A program made the translations under genes and the position numbers. This document shows positions 25,700 to 35,457 of a DNA stretch of 64,000 nt, one piece after another. Under the pieces are notes generated by a model, which saw only the letters and a list, made by a program, of their open reading frames with translations, made no database searches and was not told the origin of the DNA. Positions within the stretch are counted from its first letter, which is position 1. Each line of letters begins with the position of its first letter. Source of the DNA: Reinekea marinisedimentorum (lineage in GTDB: Bacteria > Pseudomonadota > Gammaproteobacteria > Pseudomonadales > Natronospirillaceae); the NCBI RefSeq assembly GCF_004341165.1, contig NZ_SLZR01000017.1, positions 1 through 64,000 of the forward strand, in the 5' to 3' direction.

Positions 25700-26050
25700 T
25701 TAGAATTTCAGGCCGCCTTCACGGGCCGCGTCTGCCAACGACTTAATACGACCATGGTATTTAAAACCAGATCGATCAAAAGCCACCTCTTCAATACCGG
25801 CTGCTTTAGCGCGCTCTGCAATCAGAGCACCGACTTTAGCTGCAGCTTCGGTATTACTTGTTGCGCCTGAACGCAGTGACTCATCCAATGTAGATGCATT
25901 GGCGAGCACTTCGTTGCCAGTAGGCGCGATGATTTGCGCGTAGATATGCTGGTTTGTGCGGTTTACACACAAACGATGCATACGCAAATCGCGAATTTTT
26001 ACGCGGCTGCGAAGAGCACGGCGTAAACGGGAAACTTTCTTTTCGCTCAT
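25700..26050 (-). CDS. rplR: 50S ribosomal protein L18
   Basis: A 116-residue protein. The basic N-terminus ([15 protein letters not shown]) binds 5S rRNA. The fold ends with the family motif [27 protein letters not shown]. The spacing to rplF is 11 bases and to rpsE 10 bases. Typical length, no anomaly. Confidence 0.98.
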   Translation of the reverse strand: MSEKKVSRLRRALRSRVKIRDLRMHRLCVNRTNQHIYAQIIAPTGNEVLANASTLDESLRSGATSNTEAAAKVGALIAERAKAAGIEEVAFDRSGFKYHGRIKSLADAAREGGLKF

Positions 26051-26061
26051 AACCTATGCCC

Positions 26062-26595
26062 TTACTTTTTCTTAGCTTCTTTACGACGAACGTATTCGTC
26101 AGCGTAACGTACACCTTTACCTTTATAAGGCTCTGGCGGACGGAATGCGCGGATTTCCGCAGCAACCTGGCCCAACAACTGCTTATCGGCACTTTTCAGT
26201 ACGATTTCAGTGTTGCTTGGCGTTTCAGCAGAAACACCTTCTGGCAGGCTGTAGTCAACAGGGTGAGAGAAACCCAGAGTCAGGTTTACAACGCCACCAG
26301 CTGCTTTTGCACGATAACCAACACCGTTCAGTACCAGTTTCTTTTCGAAACCCTGAGAAACACCGGTAACCATGTTGTTAACCAGCGCACGCATAGTACC
26401 GGACATAGCGTGAGCTATTTTACCGCCATCACGTGGTGAAAAAGTAAGCGCTTCACCTTCCTGCTTGATTTCAACAGAAGGATGCTGAGCTTGAGTCAAA
26501 GTTGCCTTACCGGCCTTAACTGTAATGGATGCAGTATCCAGTTTAACTTCAACACCGGAAGGAATTGTCACAGGAGATTTTGCTATTCGAGACAT
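26062..26595 (-). CDS. rplF: 50S ribosomal protein L6
   Basis: A 177-residue protein with two tandem L6 folds, starting [19 protein letters not shown]. The C-terminal signature [24 protein letters not shown] is complete. L6 lies near the sarcin-ricin loop and the factor-binding site. Confidence 0.98.
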   Translation of the reverse strand: MSRIAKSPVTIPSGVEVKLDTASITVKAGKATLTQAQHPSVEIKQEGEALTFSPRDGGKIAHAMSGTMRALVNNMVTGVSQGFEKKLVLNGVGYRAKAAGGVVNLTLGFSHPVDYSLPEGVSAETPSNTEIVLKSADKQLLGQVAAEIRAFRPPEPYKGKGVRYADEYVRRKEAKKK

Positions 26596-26607
26596 GCTAT
26601 TTACTCC

Positions 26608-27000
26608 TTAGAATACTTCACAAAGGACTTCACCACCAACTTGAGCAGCGCGAGCTGCACGGTCAGTCATGACGCCTTTTGAAGTGGAAACAATAGCAAT
26701 ACCCAAACCGCCTGATACTTTAGGCAGATCCTGTGCGCCACGGTATTGACGTAAACCAGGACGGGAAATTCGCTTAATCGATTCGATTACCGGCTTGCCT
26801 TCGAAGTATTTCAGCTCAATGGTCATGATCTTCTTAACATCACCTTCTACAGTGAAGTCACCTACATAACCTTCGGCTTTCAATACTTCAGCAACTGCAA
26901 CCTTCTGCTTAGAAGAAGGAAGTGCAACTGCAGCATGACCGGAACGCTGTGCATTACGAATACGTGTGAACATATCCGCAAGCGTGTCTTGCATACTCAT
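26608..27000 (-). CDS. rpsH: 30S ribosomal protein S8
   Basis: A 130-residue protein: [19 protein letters not shown] at the start and the C-terminal signature [21 protein letters not shown]8 binds the 16S central domain. In E. coli it also represses the spc operon by binding mRNA near rplE; the matching site was not verified here. A 71-base gap separates it from rpsN. Confidence 0.98.
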   Translation of the reverse strand: MSMQDTLADMFTRIRNAQRSGHAAVALPSSKQKVAVAEVLKAEGYVGDFTVEGDVKKIMTIELKYFEGKPVIESIKRISRPGLRQYRGAQDLPKVSGGLGIAIVSTSKGVMTDRAARAAQVGGEVLCEVF

Positions 27001-27071
27001 TGAATGTAACCTCTATAATCAGCTAAAACGCGGTAGCCGGAGCGTTATTGCTCCGGCCCAGGCCGTTTTGC

Positions 27072-27377
27072 TTACCAACTTGCTTTTTTAAGCCCCGGAA
27101 CATTGCCTAACATGGCTTGTTCACGGAGAACGTTTCGGGACAGGCCAAACTTACGGTAAACCGCATGTGGACGACCAGTCACCTGACAACGGCGCTGCAT
27201 TCTAACAGGACTTGCGTCTTTTGGAAGCTTTTGCAGTGCAATTTGTGCTTCCCACACTTCCTCATCAGATGATGCAGGATTCTTAATAACTGCTTTCAGC
27301 GCTGCACGCTTTTCAGCGTACTTAGCTACAGTCTTGGCGCGCTTAGCTTCGCGAGCCTTCATACTCTCTTTAGCCAT
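27072..27377 (-). CDS. rpsN: 30S ribosomal protein S14 (zinc-free type)
   Basis: A 101-residue protein, the long zinc-independent form: [20 protein letters not shown], and a C-terminal [21 protein letters not shown] without the CxxC pairs of the short zinc form. It sits 12 bases after rplE. No sign that a second copy is needed. Confidence 0.98.
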   Translation of the reverse strand: MAKESMKAREAKRAKTVAKYAEKRAALKAVIKNPASSDEEVWEAQIALQKLPKDASPVRMQRRCQVTGRPHAVYRKFGLSRNVLREQAMLGNVPGLKKASW

Positions 27378-27389
27378 GAACCTTACCCC

Positions 27390-27929
27390 TTAGCTTTTAA
27401 ACGGGAAGGACAACGCTTTCAACAGAGCGCGGCCTTCATCATTGGTGCGAGCCGTAGTAGTGATAGTAATATCCATACCACGCAATTTATCTACTTTATC
27501 GTATTCGATTTCTGGGAAGATAATCTGCTCTTTCACACCCATGCTGTAGTTACCACGACCGTCGAATGACTTCGGGTTAATACCACGGAAGTCACGTACA
27601 CGAGGCAAAGAGATATCAACCATACGATCCAGGAATTCCCACATGCGATCTTTACGCAGGGTAACCTTGGCACCGATAGGCCAACCTTCACGAACCTTAA
27701 AGCCTGCAACGGATTTACGCGCTTTAGTCACAACAACTTTCTGACCAGAAATTGCTTCTAAATCTTTAACTGCGCTTTCCAGCTGCTTCTTGTCGCCCAG
27801 AGCTTCACCAACACCCATGTTCAAAGTGACTTTGGTGATGCGTGGAACTTCCATTACGTTCTTGTAACCGAACTCTTTTAGAAGCGCGGGTACAACGTCA
27901 GATTTGTATAGATCTTTGAGTCTAGACAT
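27390..27929 (-). CDS. rplE: 50S ribosomal protein L5
   Basis: A 179-residue protein with [53 protein letters not shown] and a C-terminal [15 protein letters not shown]5 binds 5S rRNA and touches P-site tRNA. It lies 11 bases after rplX. Confidence 0.98.
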   Translation of the reverse strand: MSRLKDLYKSDVVPALLKEFGYKNVMEVPRITKVTLNMGVGEALGDKKQLESAVKDLEAISGQKVVVTKARKSVAGFKVREGWPIGAKVTLRKDRMWEFLDRMVDISLPRVRDFRGINPKSFDGRGNYSMGVKEQIIFPEIEYDKVDKLRGMDITITTTARTNDEGRALLKALSFPFKS

Positions 27930-27940
27930 AGTCGTATCCC

Positions 27941-28270
27941 TTATTCACCAATTACTTTGTTAGTGGATTTGAAGATTCGAACCTTGGTTCCATCTTCGTT
28001 CAGTTTGAAGCCAACACGGTCACCCTTAGAGGTTTCCGGGTTATAGATAGCAACGTTAGAGGCTGCGATCGGTGCTTCCTTCTCGATGATGCCACCCTGC
28101 ACTTGAGCGTGCGGGTTTGGCTTCTGGTGTTTTTTAACCATGTTCACACCAGACACCAGGAATTTGTCACCTTTCTTCGCGTCAAAAATCACAGCAGTGA
28201 TCTTGCCACGCTTGCCTTTATCTTTGCCGGCGATAACGACGACGTCGTCGCCTTTAATTAACTTACGCAT
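27941..28270 (-). CDS. rplX: 50S ribosomal protein L24
   Basis: A 109-residue protein with an N-terminal KOW motif ([20 protein letters not shown]) followed by [24 protein letters not shown]24 starts 50S assembly. A 51-base gap with a GC-rich hairpin separates it from rplN, larger than elsewhere in the cluster. Confidence 0.98.
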   Translation of the reverse strand: MRKLIKGDDVVVIAGKDKGKRGKITAVIFDAKKGDKFLVSGVNMVKKHQKPNPHAQVQGGIIEKEAPIAASNVAIYNPETSKGDRVGFKLNEDGTKVRIFKSTNKVIGE

Positions 28271-28305
28271 TTTTTCTCTCCACTTCCTGCTTCCGTCTCA
28301 TACGA

Positions 28306-28323
28306 AAGCCCCGTGAGGGGCTT
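28306..28323 (-). terminator. Small hairpin between rplN and rplX (attenuator-like)
   Basis: AAGCCCC and GGGGCTT pair around a TCAC loop, overlapping the rplN stop. The T-run after it is only three bases. It may damp transcription between the S10-type and spc-type halves, or stabilise the 3' end of processed mRNA. Confidence 0.35.
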
Positions 28324-28690
28324 AAAGTACTTCCGGTGCCAGGGAAATGATTTTCATGAATTTTTCAGTACGCAGTTCGCGGGTCACAGGGCCGAAGATA
28401 CGAGTACCAATCGGCGCGTTAGACGCGTTTAGCAATACTGCTGAGTTCGTGTCAAAACGAATGATAGAACCATCCGGACGACGAACACCTTTTTTAGTGC
28501 GAACAACAACCGCGTTCATCACTTGGCCTTTCTTAACTTTGCCGCGAGGAATTGCTTCTTTCACGGAAACTTTAATCAGATCGCCAATGTGCGCGTAACG
28601 ACGGTGTGAGCCACCCAGTACTTTAATACACTGGACTCGTTTAGCTCCGCTGTTGTCAGCAACATCCAATACGGATTCTGTTTGGATCAT
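28322..28690 (-). CDS. rplN: 50S ribosomal protein L14
   Basis: A 122-residue protein: [33 protein letters not shown], then [22 protein letters not shown]. It is a five-stranded barrel at the 50S-30S interface. It begins 16 bases after rpsQ. The length is exactly typical. Confidence 0.98.
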   Translation of the reverse strand: MIQTESVLDVADNSGAKRVQCIKVLGGSHRRYAHIGDLIKVSVKEAIPRGKVKKGQVMNAVVVRTKKGVRRPDGSIIRFDTNSAVLLNASNAPIGTRIFGPVTRELRTEKFMKIISLAPEVL

Positions 28691-28706
28691 CTCTCAAACT
28701 CCCGAA

Positions 28707-28967
<261 letters not shown>

Positions 28968-28968
28968 A

Positions 28969-29163
28969 TCAAGCACCTGCTTTTTCGTTCAGTACAGTTT
29001 TCACACGTGCAATGTCCTTGCGGACTTGCGGAAGCAAATGCGTTTGAGTCAGCTGACCCGTCGCCTTTTGCATGCGATATTTAAATTGATCGCGCAGCAA
29101 GTCCAACAGAGTGCTATTCAACTCGTCTACAGACTTTTCACGAAGATCTTTAGCGTTCATCAC
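28969..29163 (-). CDS. rpmC: 50S ribosomal protein L29
   Basis: A 64-residue helical hairpin protein ([20 protein letters not shown], then [21 protein letters not shown]). L29 is next to the exit tunnel and binds trigger factor and SRP with L23. The start overlaps the rplP stop by four bases. Confidence 0.97.
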   Translation of the reverse strand: MMNAKDLREKSVDELNSTLLDLLRDQFKYRMQKATGQLTQTHLLPQVRKDIARVKTVLNEKAGA

Positions 29164-29573
29164 ATCACCTGTCGCTTAACGAAAGTGGTGGCTACCGGAA
29201 TCTTCGCTGCCGCTAAGCGGAACGCTTCGCGTGCGATTTCTTCGTCAACACCTTCCATTTCGTATAAAACCTTGCCTGGCTGAATCTGGCAAACCCAGTA
29301 TTCAACGTTACCTTTACCTTTACCCTGACGAACCTCTAGAGGCTTACGAGTAATAGGTTTGTCCGGAAATACGCGAATCCAGATTTTACCGCCACGCTTA
29401 ACGTGACGTGTCATTGCACGACGCGCAGATTCAATTTGGCGCGCAGTGATGCGGCCACGACCTGTCGCTTTTAACGCGTACTCACCGAAGCTAACTTTAC
29501 TTCCGCGTTCTGCCAGGCCACGGTTGCGGCCTTTCATCATCTTGCGGAATTTTGTACGTTTAGGCTGTAACAT
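29160..29573 (-). CDS. rplP: 50S ribosomal protein L16
   Basis: A 137-residue protein: [19 protein letters not shown], then [35 protein letters not shown]16 contacts the A-site tRNA and 5S rRNA. The Arg in the GRITARQ region is the one hydroxylated by YcfD in E. coli; that modification is not inferable here. Confidence 0.98.
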   Translation of the reverse strand: MLQPKRTKFRKMMKGRNRGLAERGSKVSFGEYALKATGRGRITARQIESARRAMTRHVKRGGKIWIRVFPDKPITRKPLEVRQGKGKGNVEYWVCQIQPGKVLYEMEGVDEEIAREAFRLAAAKIPVATTFVKRQVM

Positions 29574-29584
29574 CTACGTACTCC

Positions 29585-30271
29585 TTATCGCTTCTGGTTT
29601 TTCTTAGGCTGTGCTTTAGCTTTGGTACGAACTTCTTCGATACCACCTAAAACTTCACCTTTGAAAATCCAAACTTTAACGCCGATAACACCGTAAGTAG
29701 TGTTAGCTTCAGCAGTTGCATAGTCGATATCAGCACGCAAAGTGTGCAGAGGAACACGACCTTCCAGATACCACTCTGAACGAGCGATTTCCGCGCCGCC
29801 TAAACGACCGCTCACCTGAACACGGATACCTTCCGCACCAGAACGCATAGCATTCTGCATAGCGCGCTTCATAGCACGACGGAACATAACACGACGCTCA
29901 AGCTGACCAGCGATAGACTGAGCAACCAGCTTACTGTCTAAATCAGGCTTACGAATTTCTTCGATGTTGATGTGTACCGGAATACCCATCATCTTTGTCA
30001 GATCCTGACGCAGAACTTCAACATCTTCACCTTTCTTACCGATCACGATACCTGGGCGAGCAGTATGAATGGAGATTTTCGCATTCTGAGCAGGACGTTC
30101 AATAACGATCTTGCTAACAGAAGCCTTTTCTAATTTCTTTTCCAGATAGCTACGAACTTCAATGTCGTTCAGCAGCTTATCGGAGTATGTATCTGAACCT
30201 GCATACCAGACCGAGTTGTGGTCTTTAGTGATGCCGAGTCGGATACCAGTCGGATGAACCTTTTGACCCAT
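29585..30271 (-). CDS. rpsC: 30S ribosomal protein S3
   Basis: A 228-residue protein. [20 protein letters not shown] leads into an N-terminal KH domain with [14 protein letters not shown] (the GxxG loop), then the C-terminal domain with [31 protein letters not shown]. It lines the mRNA entry and unwinding site. It lies 15 bases after rplV. Confidence 0.98.
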   Translation of the reverse strand: MGQKVHPTGIRLGITKDHNSVWYAGSDTYSDKLLNDIEVRSYLEKKLEKASVSKIVIERPAQNAKISIHTARPGIVIGKKGEDVEVLRQDLTKMMGIPVHINIEEIRKPDLDSKLVAQSIAGQLERRVMFRRAMKRAMQNAMRSGAEGIRVQVSGRLGGAEIARSEWYLEGRVPLHTLRADIDYATAEANTTYGVIGVKVWIFKGEVLGGIEEVRTKAKAQPKKNQKR

Positions 30272-30286
30272 TTTGAATGACTCCTC

Positions 30287-30622
30287 TTAATTCTGCTCGG
30301 CAACTTTGACCGTGATGTGGCTAGTACGCTTCAGAATACGATCCGCACGGCCTTTAGCACGTGGGCGAATACGCTTCATCGTCATGCCTTCATCTACGAA
30401 CACAGTCGATACAGTTAACTCATCGATATCCGCACCGTTGTTATGCTCAGCGTTAGCAATGGCAGACTCTAAAACCTTCTTAAAAAGGTCAGCACCTTTT
30501 TTAGGGCTAAAAGTCAAAATATCCAAAGCTTCAGCGACGCCTTTACCACGAATCATGTTCGCGATTAGACGACCCTTCTGAGCAGACAGACGCGCACCGC
30601 GCAATACAGCTTGTGTTTCCAT
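30287..30622 (-). CDS. rplV: 50S ribosomal protein L22
   Basis: A 111-residue protein: [20 protein letters not shown], then the beta-hairpin region [25 protein letters not shown] that reaches into the exit tunnel, where macrolide resistance changes occur in other bacteria. The loop here looks ordinary. Confidence 0.98.
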   Translation of the reverse strand: METQAVLRGARLSAQKGRLIANMIRGKGVAEALDILTFSPKKGADLFKKVLESAIANAEHNNGADIDELTVSTVFVDEGMTMKRIRPRAKGRADRILKRTSHITVKVAEQN

Positions 30623-30634
30623 CTTATCTACCCC

Positions 30635-30910
30635 TTAACGCTTAGCTTTCTTATCCGCAGCATGACCTTTATAAGTACGAGTTAAAGCGAACTCGCCTAG
30701 TTTGTGACCAACCATATCTTCGGTCACAAATACAGGTACATGTTGACGGCCATTATGGACTGCAAAGGTCAACCCGACGAAGTCAGGGAAGATTGTGGAG
30801 CGACGCGACCAAGTTTTAATTGGACGCTTTTCGCCTGCTTCCAGTGCAGCCTCTACCTTTTTCATCAAGTGCAGGTCAACGAAAGGACCTTTCTTAAGTG
30901 AACGTGGCAC
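30635..30910 (-). CDS. rpsS: 30S ribosomal protein S19
   Basis: A 91-residue protein ([20 protein letters not shown], then [23 protein letters not shown] and [16 protein letters not shown]). S19 forms the head with S13 and touches tRNA. The start follows an AGAGGAAAA ribosome-binding site 9 bases into the gap. Confidence 0.98.
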   Translation of the reverse strand: MPRSLKKGPFVDLHLMKKVEAALEAGEKRPIKTWSRRSTIFPDFVGLTFAVHNGRQHVPVFVTEDMVGHKLGEFALTRTYKGHAADKKAKR

Positions 30911-30931
30911 AGCCTTTTCCTCTTAATTCAA

Positions 30932-31756
30932 TTATTTAGAACGACGACGAACGATGTATTTGTCCGTACGCTTGTTCTTACGTGTTTTGTAACCTTTAGT
31001 AGGCACGCCCCAAGGTGTAACAGGGTGACGACCACCAGAAGTACGACCTTCACCACCACCATGTGGGTGATCTACCGGGTTCATTGCAACACCACGAACA
31101 GTCGGGCGAACACCACGCCAGCGAGTTGCACCAGCTTTACCTAGCTGACGCAGGCTGTGTTCAGAGTTGCTAACTTCACCCAGAGTTGCGCGGCAGTCTG
31201 CCAGCACTTTACGCATTTCGCCTGAACGAAGACGCAGAGTTGCATAAGCACCCTCACGAGCAACCAGCTGAATAGAAGTACCTGCAGAGCGAGCCAACTG
31301 ACCACCCTTGCCTGGCTTCAATTCAACGTTGTGTACAACAGAACCGACCGGAATGCTGCGCAGTGGCATGCTGTTACCGATTTTAATAGGAGCGTGTTCG
31401 CCAGAGATGATTGCATCTCCTGCTTTCAGGCCGTTTGGAGCCAGAATGTAACGACGCTCACCATCGCGGTAACATACCAGAGCGATGTGCGCAGAACGGT
31501 TTGGATCGTATTCCAGACGCTCAACCTTCGCTTCAATACCGTCTTTGTTGCGCTTGAAGTCAACCAGACGATAGTGATGCTTATGACCGCCACCAATGTG
31601 ACGAGTCGTGATGCGACCGTTGTTGTTACGACCACCGGACTTAGATTTTTTCTCAACCAATGCTGCATGAGGAGCGCCTTTGTGCAGCTCATCATTAACA
31701 ATCTTGGTTAAGTGACGACGACCAGCTGAGGTCGGTTTTGCTTTGACAATTGCCAT
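30932..31756 (-). CDS. rplB: 50S ribosomal protein L2
   Basis: A 274-residue protein. The central RNA-binding parts include [21 protein letters not shown], and the C-terminal [26 protein letters not shown] holds the conserved His important for peptidyl transferase. L2 is one of the largest and most conserved 50S proteins. It follows rplW by 17 bases. Confidence 0.98.
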   Translation of the reverse strand: MAIVKAKPTSAGRRHLTKIVNDELHKGAPHAALVEKKSKSGGRNNNGRITTRHIGGGHKHHYRLVDFKRNKDGIEAKVERLEYDPNRSAHIALVCYRDGERRYILAPNGLKAGDAIISGEHAPIKIGNSMPLRSIPVGSVVHNVELKPGKGGQLARSAGTSIQLVAREGAYATLRLRSGEMRKVLADCRATLGEVSNSEHSLRQLGKAGATRWRGVRPTVRGVAMNPVDHPHGGGEGRTSGGRHPVTPWGVPTKGYKTRKNKRTDKYIVRRRSK

Positions 31757-31773
31757 TGCTATTAACCCCTATC

Positions 31774-32070
31774 TTATTCTGCCGCCAGGAAATCGATTTC
31801 CTGACCTGCTGCCAGACGAACGTATGCCTTTTTAACATCGTTACGCTTACCCATGCCACGCTGAGTGCGCTTGGTTTTACCCTTTTGGATAAGTGTACGA
31901 ACAGATTCCACTTTAACTTCGAACAACTGCTCTACAGCCTTTTTGATTTCAGGCTTAGTAGCATCGCTCGCTACGCGGAATACGTATTGGCTGTTATCTT
32001 CAGCTACGATTGTCGCTTTTTCAGAGATGTGTGGTCCGAAAACGACTTGATAGATGCGTTCCTGGTTCAT
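31774..32070 (-). CDS. rplW: 50S ribosomal protein L23
   Basis: A 98-residue protein ([20 protein letters not shown], then [30 protein letters not shown]). L23 is at the tunnel exit and docks trigger factor, SRP and SecY. The start overlaps the rplD stop by four bases. Confidence 0.98.
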   Translation of the reverse strand: MNQERIYQVVFGPHISEKATIVAEDNSQYVFRVASDATKPEIKKAVEQLFEVKVESVRTLIQKGKTKRTQRGMGKRNDVKKAYVRLAAGQEIDFLAAE

Positions 32071-32672
32071 GCGAACACCTCCTGAAGCTTTTCAATCGCA
32101 GCAACAGTGACAACTACCTTCTCGTAAGAAACCAGGTTCAGCGGGTTAACACCAGCTACATCACTAACTTCTACGTGAGGTACGTTACGTGCTGAAAGAT
32201 ATAAGTTCTGATCAACTTCATCTGCAACGATCAAAGCATTTGAAACATTGACATCTTTCATTTTTGCCAGGAAGGCTTTGGTTTTAGGCTGATCGAATTT
32301 CAGATCTTCAACCACAACCAGACGATCCTGACGAACCAGCTCAGACAAGATCGATTTCATCGCGCCGCGATACATCTTCTTGTTCACTTTTTGAGTCCAG
32401 TTCTGTGGAGAGCGAGCAAAAGCGTGACCACCGCCAACCCAGATTGGGGAGCGAATAGTACCTGCACGAGCGCGGCCCGTACCCTTTTGACGCCAAGGCT
32501 TAGCACCACCACCAGCAACATCTGAACGGTTTTTAGTAGCAACAGAACCCTGTCGCGCACCCGCCAGGTATGCGGTAACTACCTGATGAACTAAAGCTTC
32601 GTTATATTCATTACCAAAGGTTGCATCGTTCAGCTCAACCTTTGACTCAGCGTTTGCAACTTTAATATCCAT
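32067..32672 (-). CDS. rplD: 50S ribosomal protein L4
   Basis: A 201-residue protein with the tunnel-lining loop [32 protein letters not shown]. In enteric bacteria L4 also stops S10 operon transcription and translation by binding the leader. The leader here is short and shows no clear copy of that structure, so such control is uncertain. Confidence 0.98.
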   Translation of the reverse strand: MDIKVANAESKVELNDATFGNEYNEALVHQVVTAYLAGARQGSVATKNRSDVAGGGAKPWRQKGTGRARAGTIRSPIWVGGGHAFARSPQNWTQKVNKKMYRGAMKSILSELVRQDRLVVVEDLKFDQPKTKAFLAKMKDVNVSNALIVADEVDQNLYLSARNVPHVEVSDVAGVNPLNLVSYEKVVVTVAAIEKLQEVFA

Positions 32673-32681
32673 TGCGACCCC

Positions 32682-33314
32682 TTAGCCTTTTACTGCAGGT
32701 TGAACAAATACGTGTGAACCGGTTGCACCGGGAACACCACCTTTGATGAGCAACAAGTTACGCTCTGCATCTACGCGTACAACTTCCAGAGACTGGACAG
32801 TTTTGCGCTCTGCACCCATGTGACCCGCCATTTTCTTACCTTTCCAGACACGACCAGGCGTCTGGCACTGACCGATAGAACCGGGAGCGCGGTGAGAAAG
32901 AGAGTTACCGTGAGTTGCGTCTTGCATGCTGAAGTTGTGACGTTTGATGCTGCCAGCGAAACCTTTACCCTTGGAGGTACCGATCACATCGACTTTTTGA
33001 CCCGCTTCAAAGACTTCAACAGTCAGCTCTTTACCCGCTTCAAATTCTGAAACGTCAGCAACTGTGAATTCACGAGTCAATACACCCATCTCAACATTAG
33101 CTTTCGCAAAATGACCTGCTTCTGCTTTGCTAATATGATTTGCACGTTTTTTTCCAGCAGTTAGCTGGATAGCGGAATAACCGTCAGCTTCAACAGTTTT
33201 AACCTGTGAAATGCGGTTTGGTTCCACTTCTACAACCGTTACAGGTATAGAACTACCTTGCTCGGTAAAAATCCGAGTCATACCTGCTTTACGGCCAATC
33301 AAACCAATTGACAT
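32682..33314 (-). CDS. rplC: 50S ribosomal protein L3
   Basis: A 210-residue protein: [20 protein letters not shown], then the central loop [40 protein letters not shown] that approaches the peptidyl transferase centre. It starts after a 107-base gap from rpsJ, larger than the usual ~30 bases. The content of the gap is unclear. Confidence 0.98.
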   Translation of the reverse strand: MSIGLIGRKAGMTRIFTEQGSSIPVTVVEVEPNRISQVKTVEADGYSAIQLTAGKKRANHISKAEAGHFAKANVEMGVLTREFTVADVSEFEAGKELTVEVFEAGQKVDVIGTSKGKGFAGSIKRHNFSMQDATHGNSLSHRAPGSIGQCQTPGRVWKGKKMAGHMGAERKTVQSLEVVRVDAERNLLLIKGGVPGATGSHVFVQPAVKG

Positions 33315-33421
33315 TTTAAACTTCCTCTATGTACGGGGCTAAAACCCGCTATGGCCGCCCTATTCATCTTGCGATTCAAAAGGGCCGTTACAGTAGAGAC
33401 ATCTACTTTTCTTTTTACGAA

Positions 33422-33733
33422 TTAGCCGAGGCTAATTTGAATATCCACACCCGCTGCCAAATCCAACTTACGCAGTGCATCGACTGTCTTTTCAGTTGGT
33501 TCAACAATGTCCAGCATGCGCTTGTGAGTACGAATTTCGTACTGGTCGCGCGCATCCTTATTCACGTGCGGAGAGATCAGCACAGTAAAACGTTCTTTAC
33601 GAGTAGGCAGTGGAATCGGACCACGCACCTGCGCGCCTGTACGCTTAGCTGTGTCGACAATTTCTTGAGTCGACGCATCGATCAATCGATGATCGAACGC
33701 TTTCAAGCGAATTCTGATCTTTTGGTTCTGCAT
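33422..33733 (-). CDS. rpsJ: 30S ribosomal protein S10
   Basis: A 103-residue protein ([72 protein letters not shown]). S10 is both a 30S head protein and the NusE antitermination factor. It is the first gene of the supercluster, with a promoter about 60 bases upstream. In many gammaproteobacteria tuf precedes it; here the neighbouring gene diverges. Confidence 0.98.
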   Translation of the reverse strand: MQNQKIRIRLKAFDHRLIDASTQEIVDTAKRTGAQVRGPIPLPTRKERFTVLISPHVNKDARDQYEIRTHKRMLDIVEPTEKTVDALRKLDLAAGVDIQISLG

Positions 33734-33769
33734 GTGACCAAAGCTCCAAGATTGTTAAACAGCAATATT

Positions 33770-33786
33770 ACCCTCGAATTTGAGGG
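33770..33786 (-). promoter_or_regulatory. Short hairpin in the S10 operon leader
   Basis: CCCTC and GAGGG pair around an AAATTC-type loop just past the expected transcription start. The whole leader is about 55 bases, much shorter than the E. coli S10 leader. Confidence 0.4.
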
Positions 33787-33792
33787 AGGCGT

Positions 33793-33821
33793 ATTGTATG
33801 TATCTTGAACACCTCTGTCAA
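33793..33821 (-). promoter_or_regulatory. S10 operon promoter
   Basis: On the minus strand a consensus TTGACA (33821-33816) is followed after exactly 17 bases by TACAAT (33798-33793), 60 bases before the rpsJ ATG. It is the best sigma-70 promoter seen in the window, as expected for the ribosomal operon. Confidence 0.85.
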
Positions 33822-33862
33822 CGCAATATTTCTTTCCAAAAAGTGCAACCAAAACAACGAGT

Positions 33863-33898
33863 TACCCCTATATAGCAGCATCTTAGGGGTATTTTTTT
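33863..33898 (+). terminator. Rightward-facing terminator upstream of the HD-GYP gene
   Basis: TACCCCTA and TAGGGGTA pair around a 13-base loop, followed by seven Ts on the plus strand. No plus-strand gene lies to its left within 14 kb, so its partner is unknown. From here to about 34,100 there is no gene; only a GTAAC-GGCT-GTTAC inverted repeat near 33917 and GC-rich hairpins are seen. Confidence 0.6.
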
Positions 33899-34128
33899 AA
33901 CTTAGACTTGATCGCAGTAACGGCTGTTACGCTAAAAACACCGGCGCACAGCCGGCATGCAAAAACAGCAACGGCGCAAAGCTAAAAACCGGGCTCGCGA
34001 TAACAACCCGGCCCTCTGGCGGCCCTTTATTGAACGGATATCAACAATCACCGGCCATCGCTCTGTGTGAGTGCTATTGTCATATTGGTGTGATACAGTT
34101 CACGTTCTCGTGCGGAGATAAACAACCA

Positions 34129-35379
34129 GTGGCCTCGGCAGCAAAGAAGATCAATGACACTACGCTCCTTATTCCTGTAAGGCTCTTACAGCGTGGGATG
34201 TTTGTCTGCCGACTCGACAGACCCTGGCTTGGTACGCCGTTCCTGATGCAGGGTTTCCTGGTTCAGACCGCCGACGAGCTAATGACTCTGCAGCACCTGT
34301 GCGAAGCGGTCTATATCGATACCGAAAAAAGCCTGGTATCACTGAAGAAAAAATCCTCTAAAAAGCTATTCCGGCAAGTCTATACCGAGCTACCACTGGA
34401 AATCCCGACAACGGTCGATCGCCAACTGGCTGTCACCGGGTTGAAAAAAGCACTGCCTGTTTACAGCCAGAGCTACAGCCTCCTGAAGTCGTCCTTTAAT
34501 GACTACAGAAAGAACCAGCGAATAGAAGCCAAGGTTCTGGAGCAGCAGGTCGACAACTGCCTGGAGGCCATCCTTTCCAATACCACAGCCATGTCCTGGC
34601 TGACCCGGGTTAAAAGCCACCACAGCTACACCAGCGAACACGCAATGCATGTCAGCATGCTGGCGATGGTATTTGCGGTGCATTGCGGCTGGAGTAAAGA
34701 TGAAGCCAAAGAAGCCGGGCTGGCCGGGCTTTTATTTGATCTCGGTAAGGTACGAATACCCAAGCAGCTGCTTAATAAAGAAGAAGCACTTGCGGAATCT
34801 GAACTCACCATGATGCGCGAGCACACCAAGTGGAGCCGCTACTACCTGGAGAAATCCGGGTTCAGCCGAAACATCATTGATGCTGCCTACTTCCATCACG
34901 AACAACCCGACGGAAAAGGTTACCCCACCGGCCGGATTGGCAAGCAAGTGCCTCTGCTGGCTCGGTTGATCCGTATTCTCGATGCCTACGATGCCATGAT
35001 CAGCACTCGTCCATATGCCGAGGAACGCACCGTCTTTGAGGCAGTCAGGATGCTGTATCGGGGTCGTGGCCGTCTGTTCGACAGCGAACTGGTCGATCAG
35101 TTTATCGAGATGACCGGTGTCTACCCGGTTGGCACCGTGGTTGAACTGAGCACCGGTGAGGTCGCGGTGGTCATTGGCCAGAACAATGGCGCCCGCCTCC
35201 TCCCGAGAGTCTCTGTCATTAGGGACAAAAACAAAGAGCAGACCCCGGAACGGCCCATCAACCTGCTGGCCCAGACCGATCCGGAAGGTCGACCTACCAT
35301 CGCCGTTAAAAAGATGCTGCACGATGGTAGCTATGGCGTATTCCTTAAAGACTACACTCGCTCGCTGCTGATCGGCTAG
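34129..35379 (+). CDS. DUF3391/HD-GYP domain protein with degenerate HD motif
   Basis: A 416-residue cytoplasmic protein. The N-terminal DUF3391-like part (about 10-110: IPVRLLQRGMFVCRLDRPWLGTPF) precedes an HD-GYP domain. That domain has SEHAMHV, LLFDLGKVRIP, HHEQPDGKGYP and RLIRILDAYDAM. HD-GYP proteins cut cyclic di-GMP. Here the catalytic HD is FD (Phe for the metal-binding His), while Lys, HHE and GYP remain, so it may be a c-di-GMP binder or a weak enzyme. GTG at 34129 (GGAG eleven bases upstream) is chosen over a GTG-less upstream extension of 33 codons, whose sequence does not look like the family. It lies alone, 78 bases before cls. Confidence 0.85.
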   Translation: MASAAKKINDTTLLIPVRLLQRGMFVCRLDRPWLGTPFLMQGFLVQTADELMTLQHLCEAVYIDTEKSLVSLKKKSSKKLFRQVYTELPLEIPTTVDRQLAVTGLKKALPVYSQSYSLLKSSFNDYRKNQRIEAKVLEQQVDNCLEAILSNTTAMSWLTRVKSHHSYTSEHAMHVSMLAMVFAVHCGWSKDEAKEAGLAGLLFDLGKVRIPKQLLNKEEALAESELTMMREHTKWSRYYLEKSGFSRNIIDAAYFHHEQPDGKGYPTGRIGKQVPLLARLIRILDAYDAMISTRPYAEERTVFEAVRMLYRGRGRLFDSELVDQFIEMTGVYPVGTVVELSTGEVAVVIGQNNGARLLPRVSVIRDKNKEQTPERPINLLAQTDPEGRPTIAVKKMLHDGSYGVFLKDYTRSLLIG

Positions 35380-35457
35380 TGGGCCATGCGGCTACCTTGC
35401 TGACAAAATACTGTTCAATCACGCTAAACTTAAGCGAAAGCTAACGGATATCGATTT

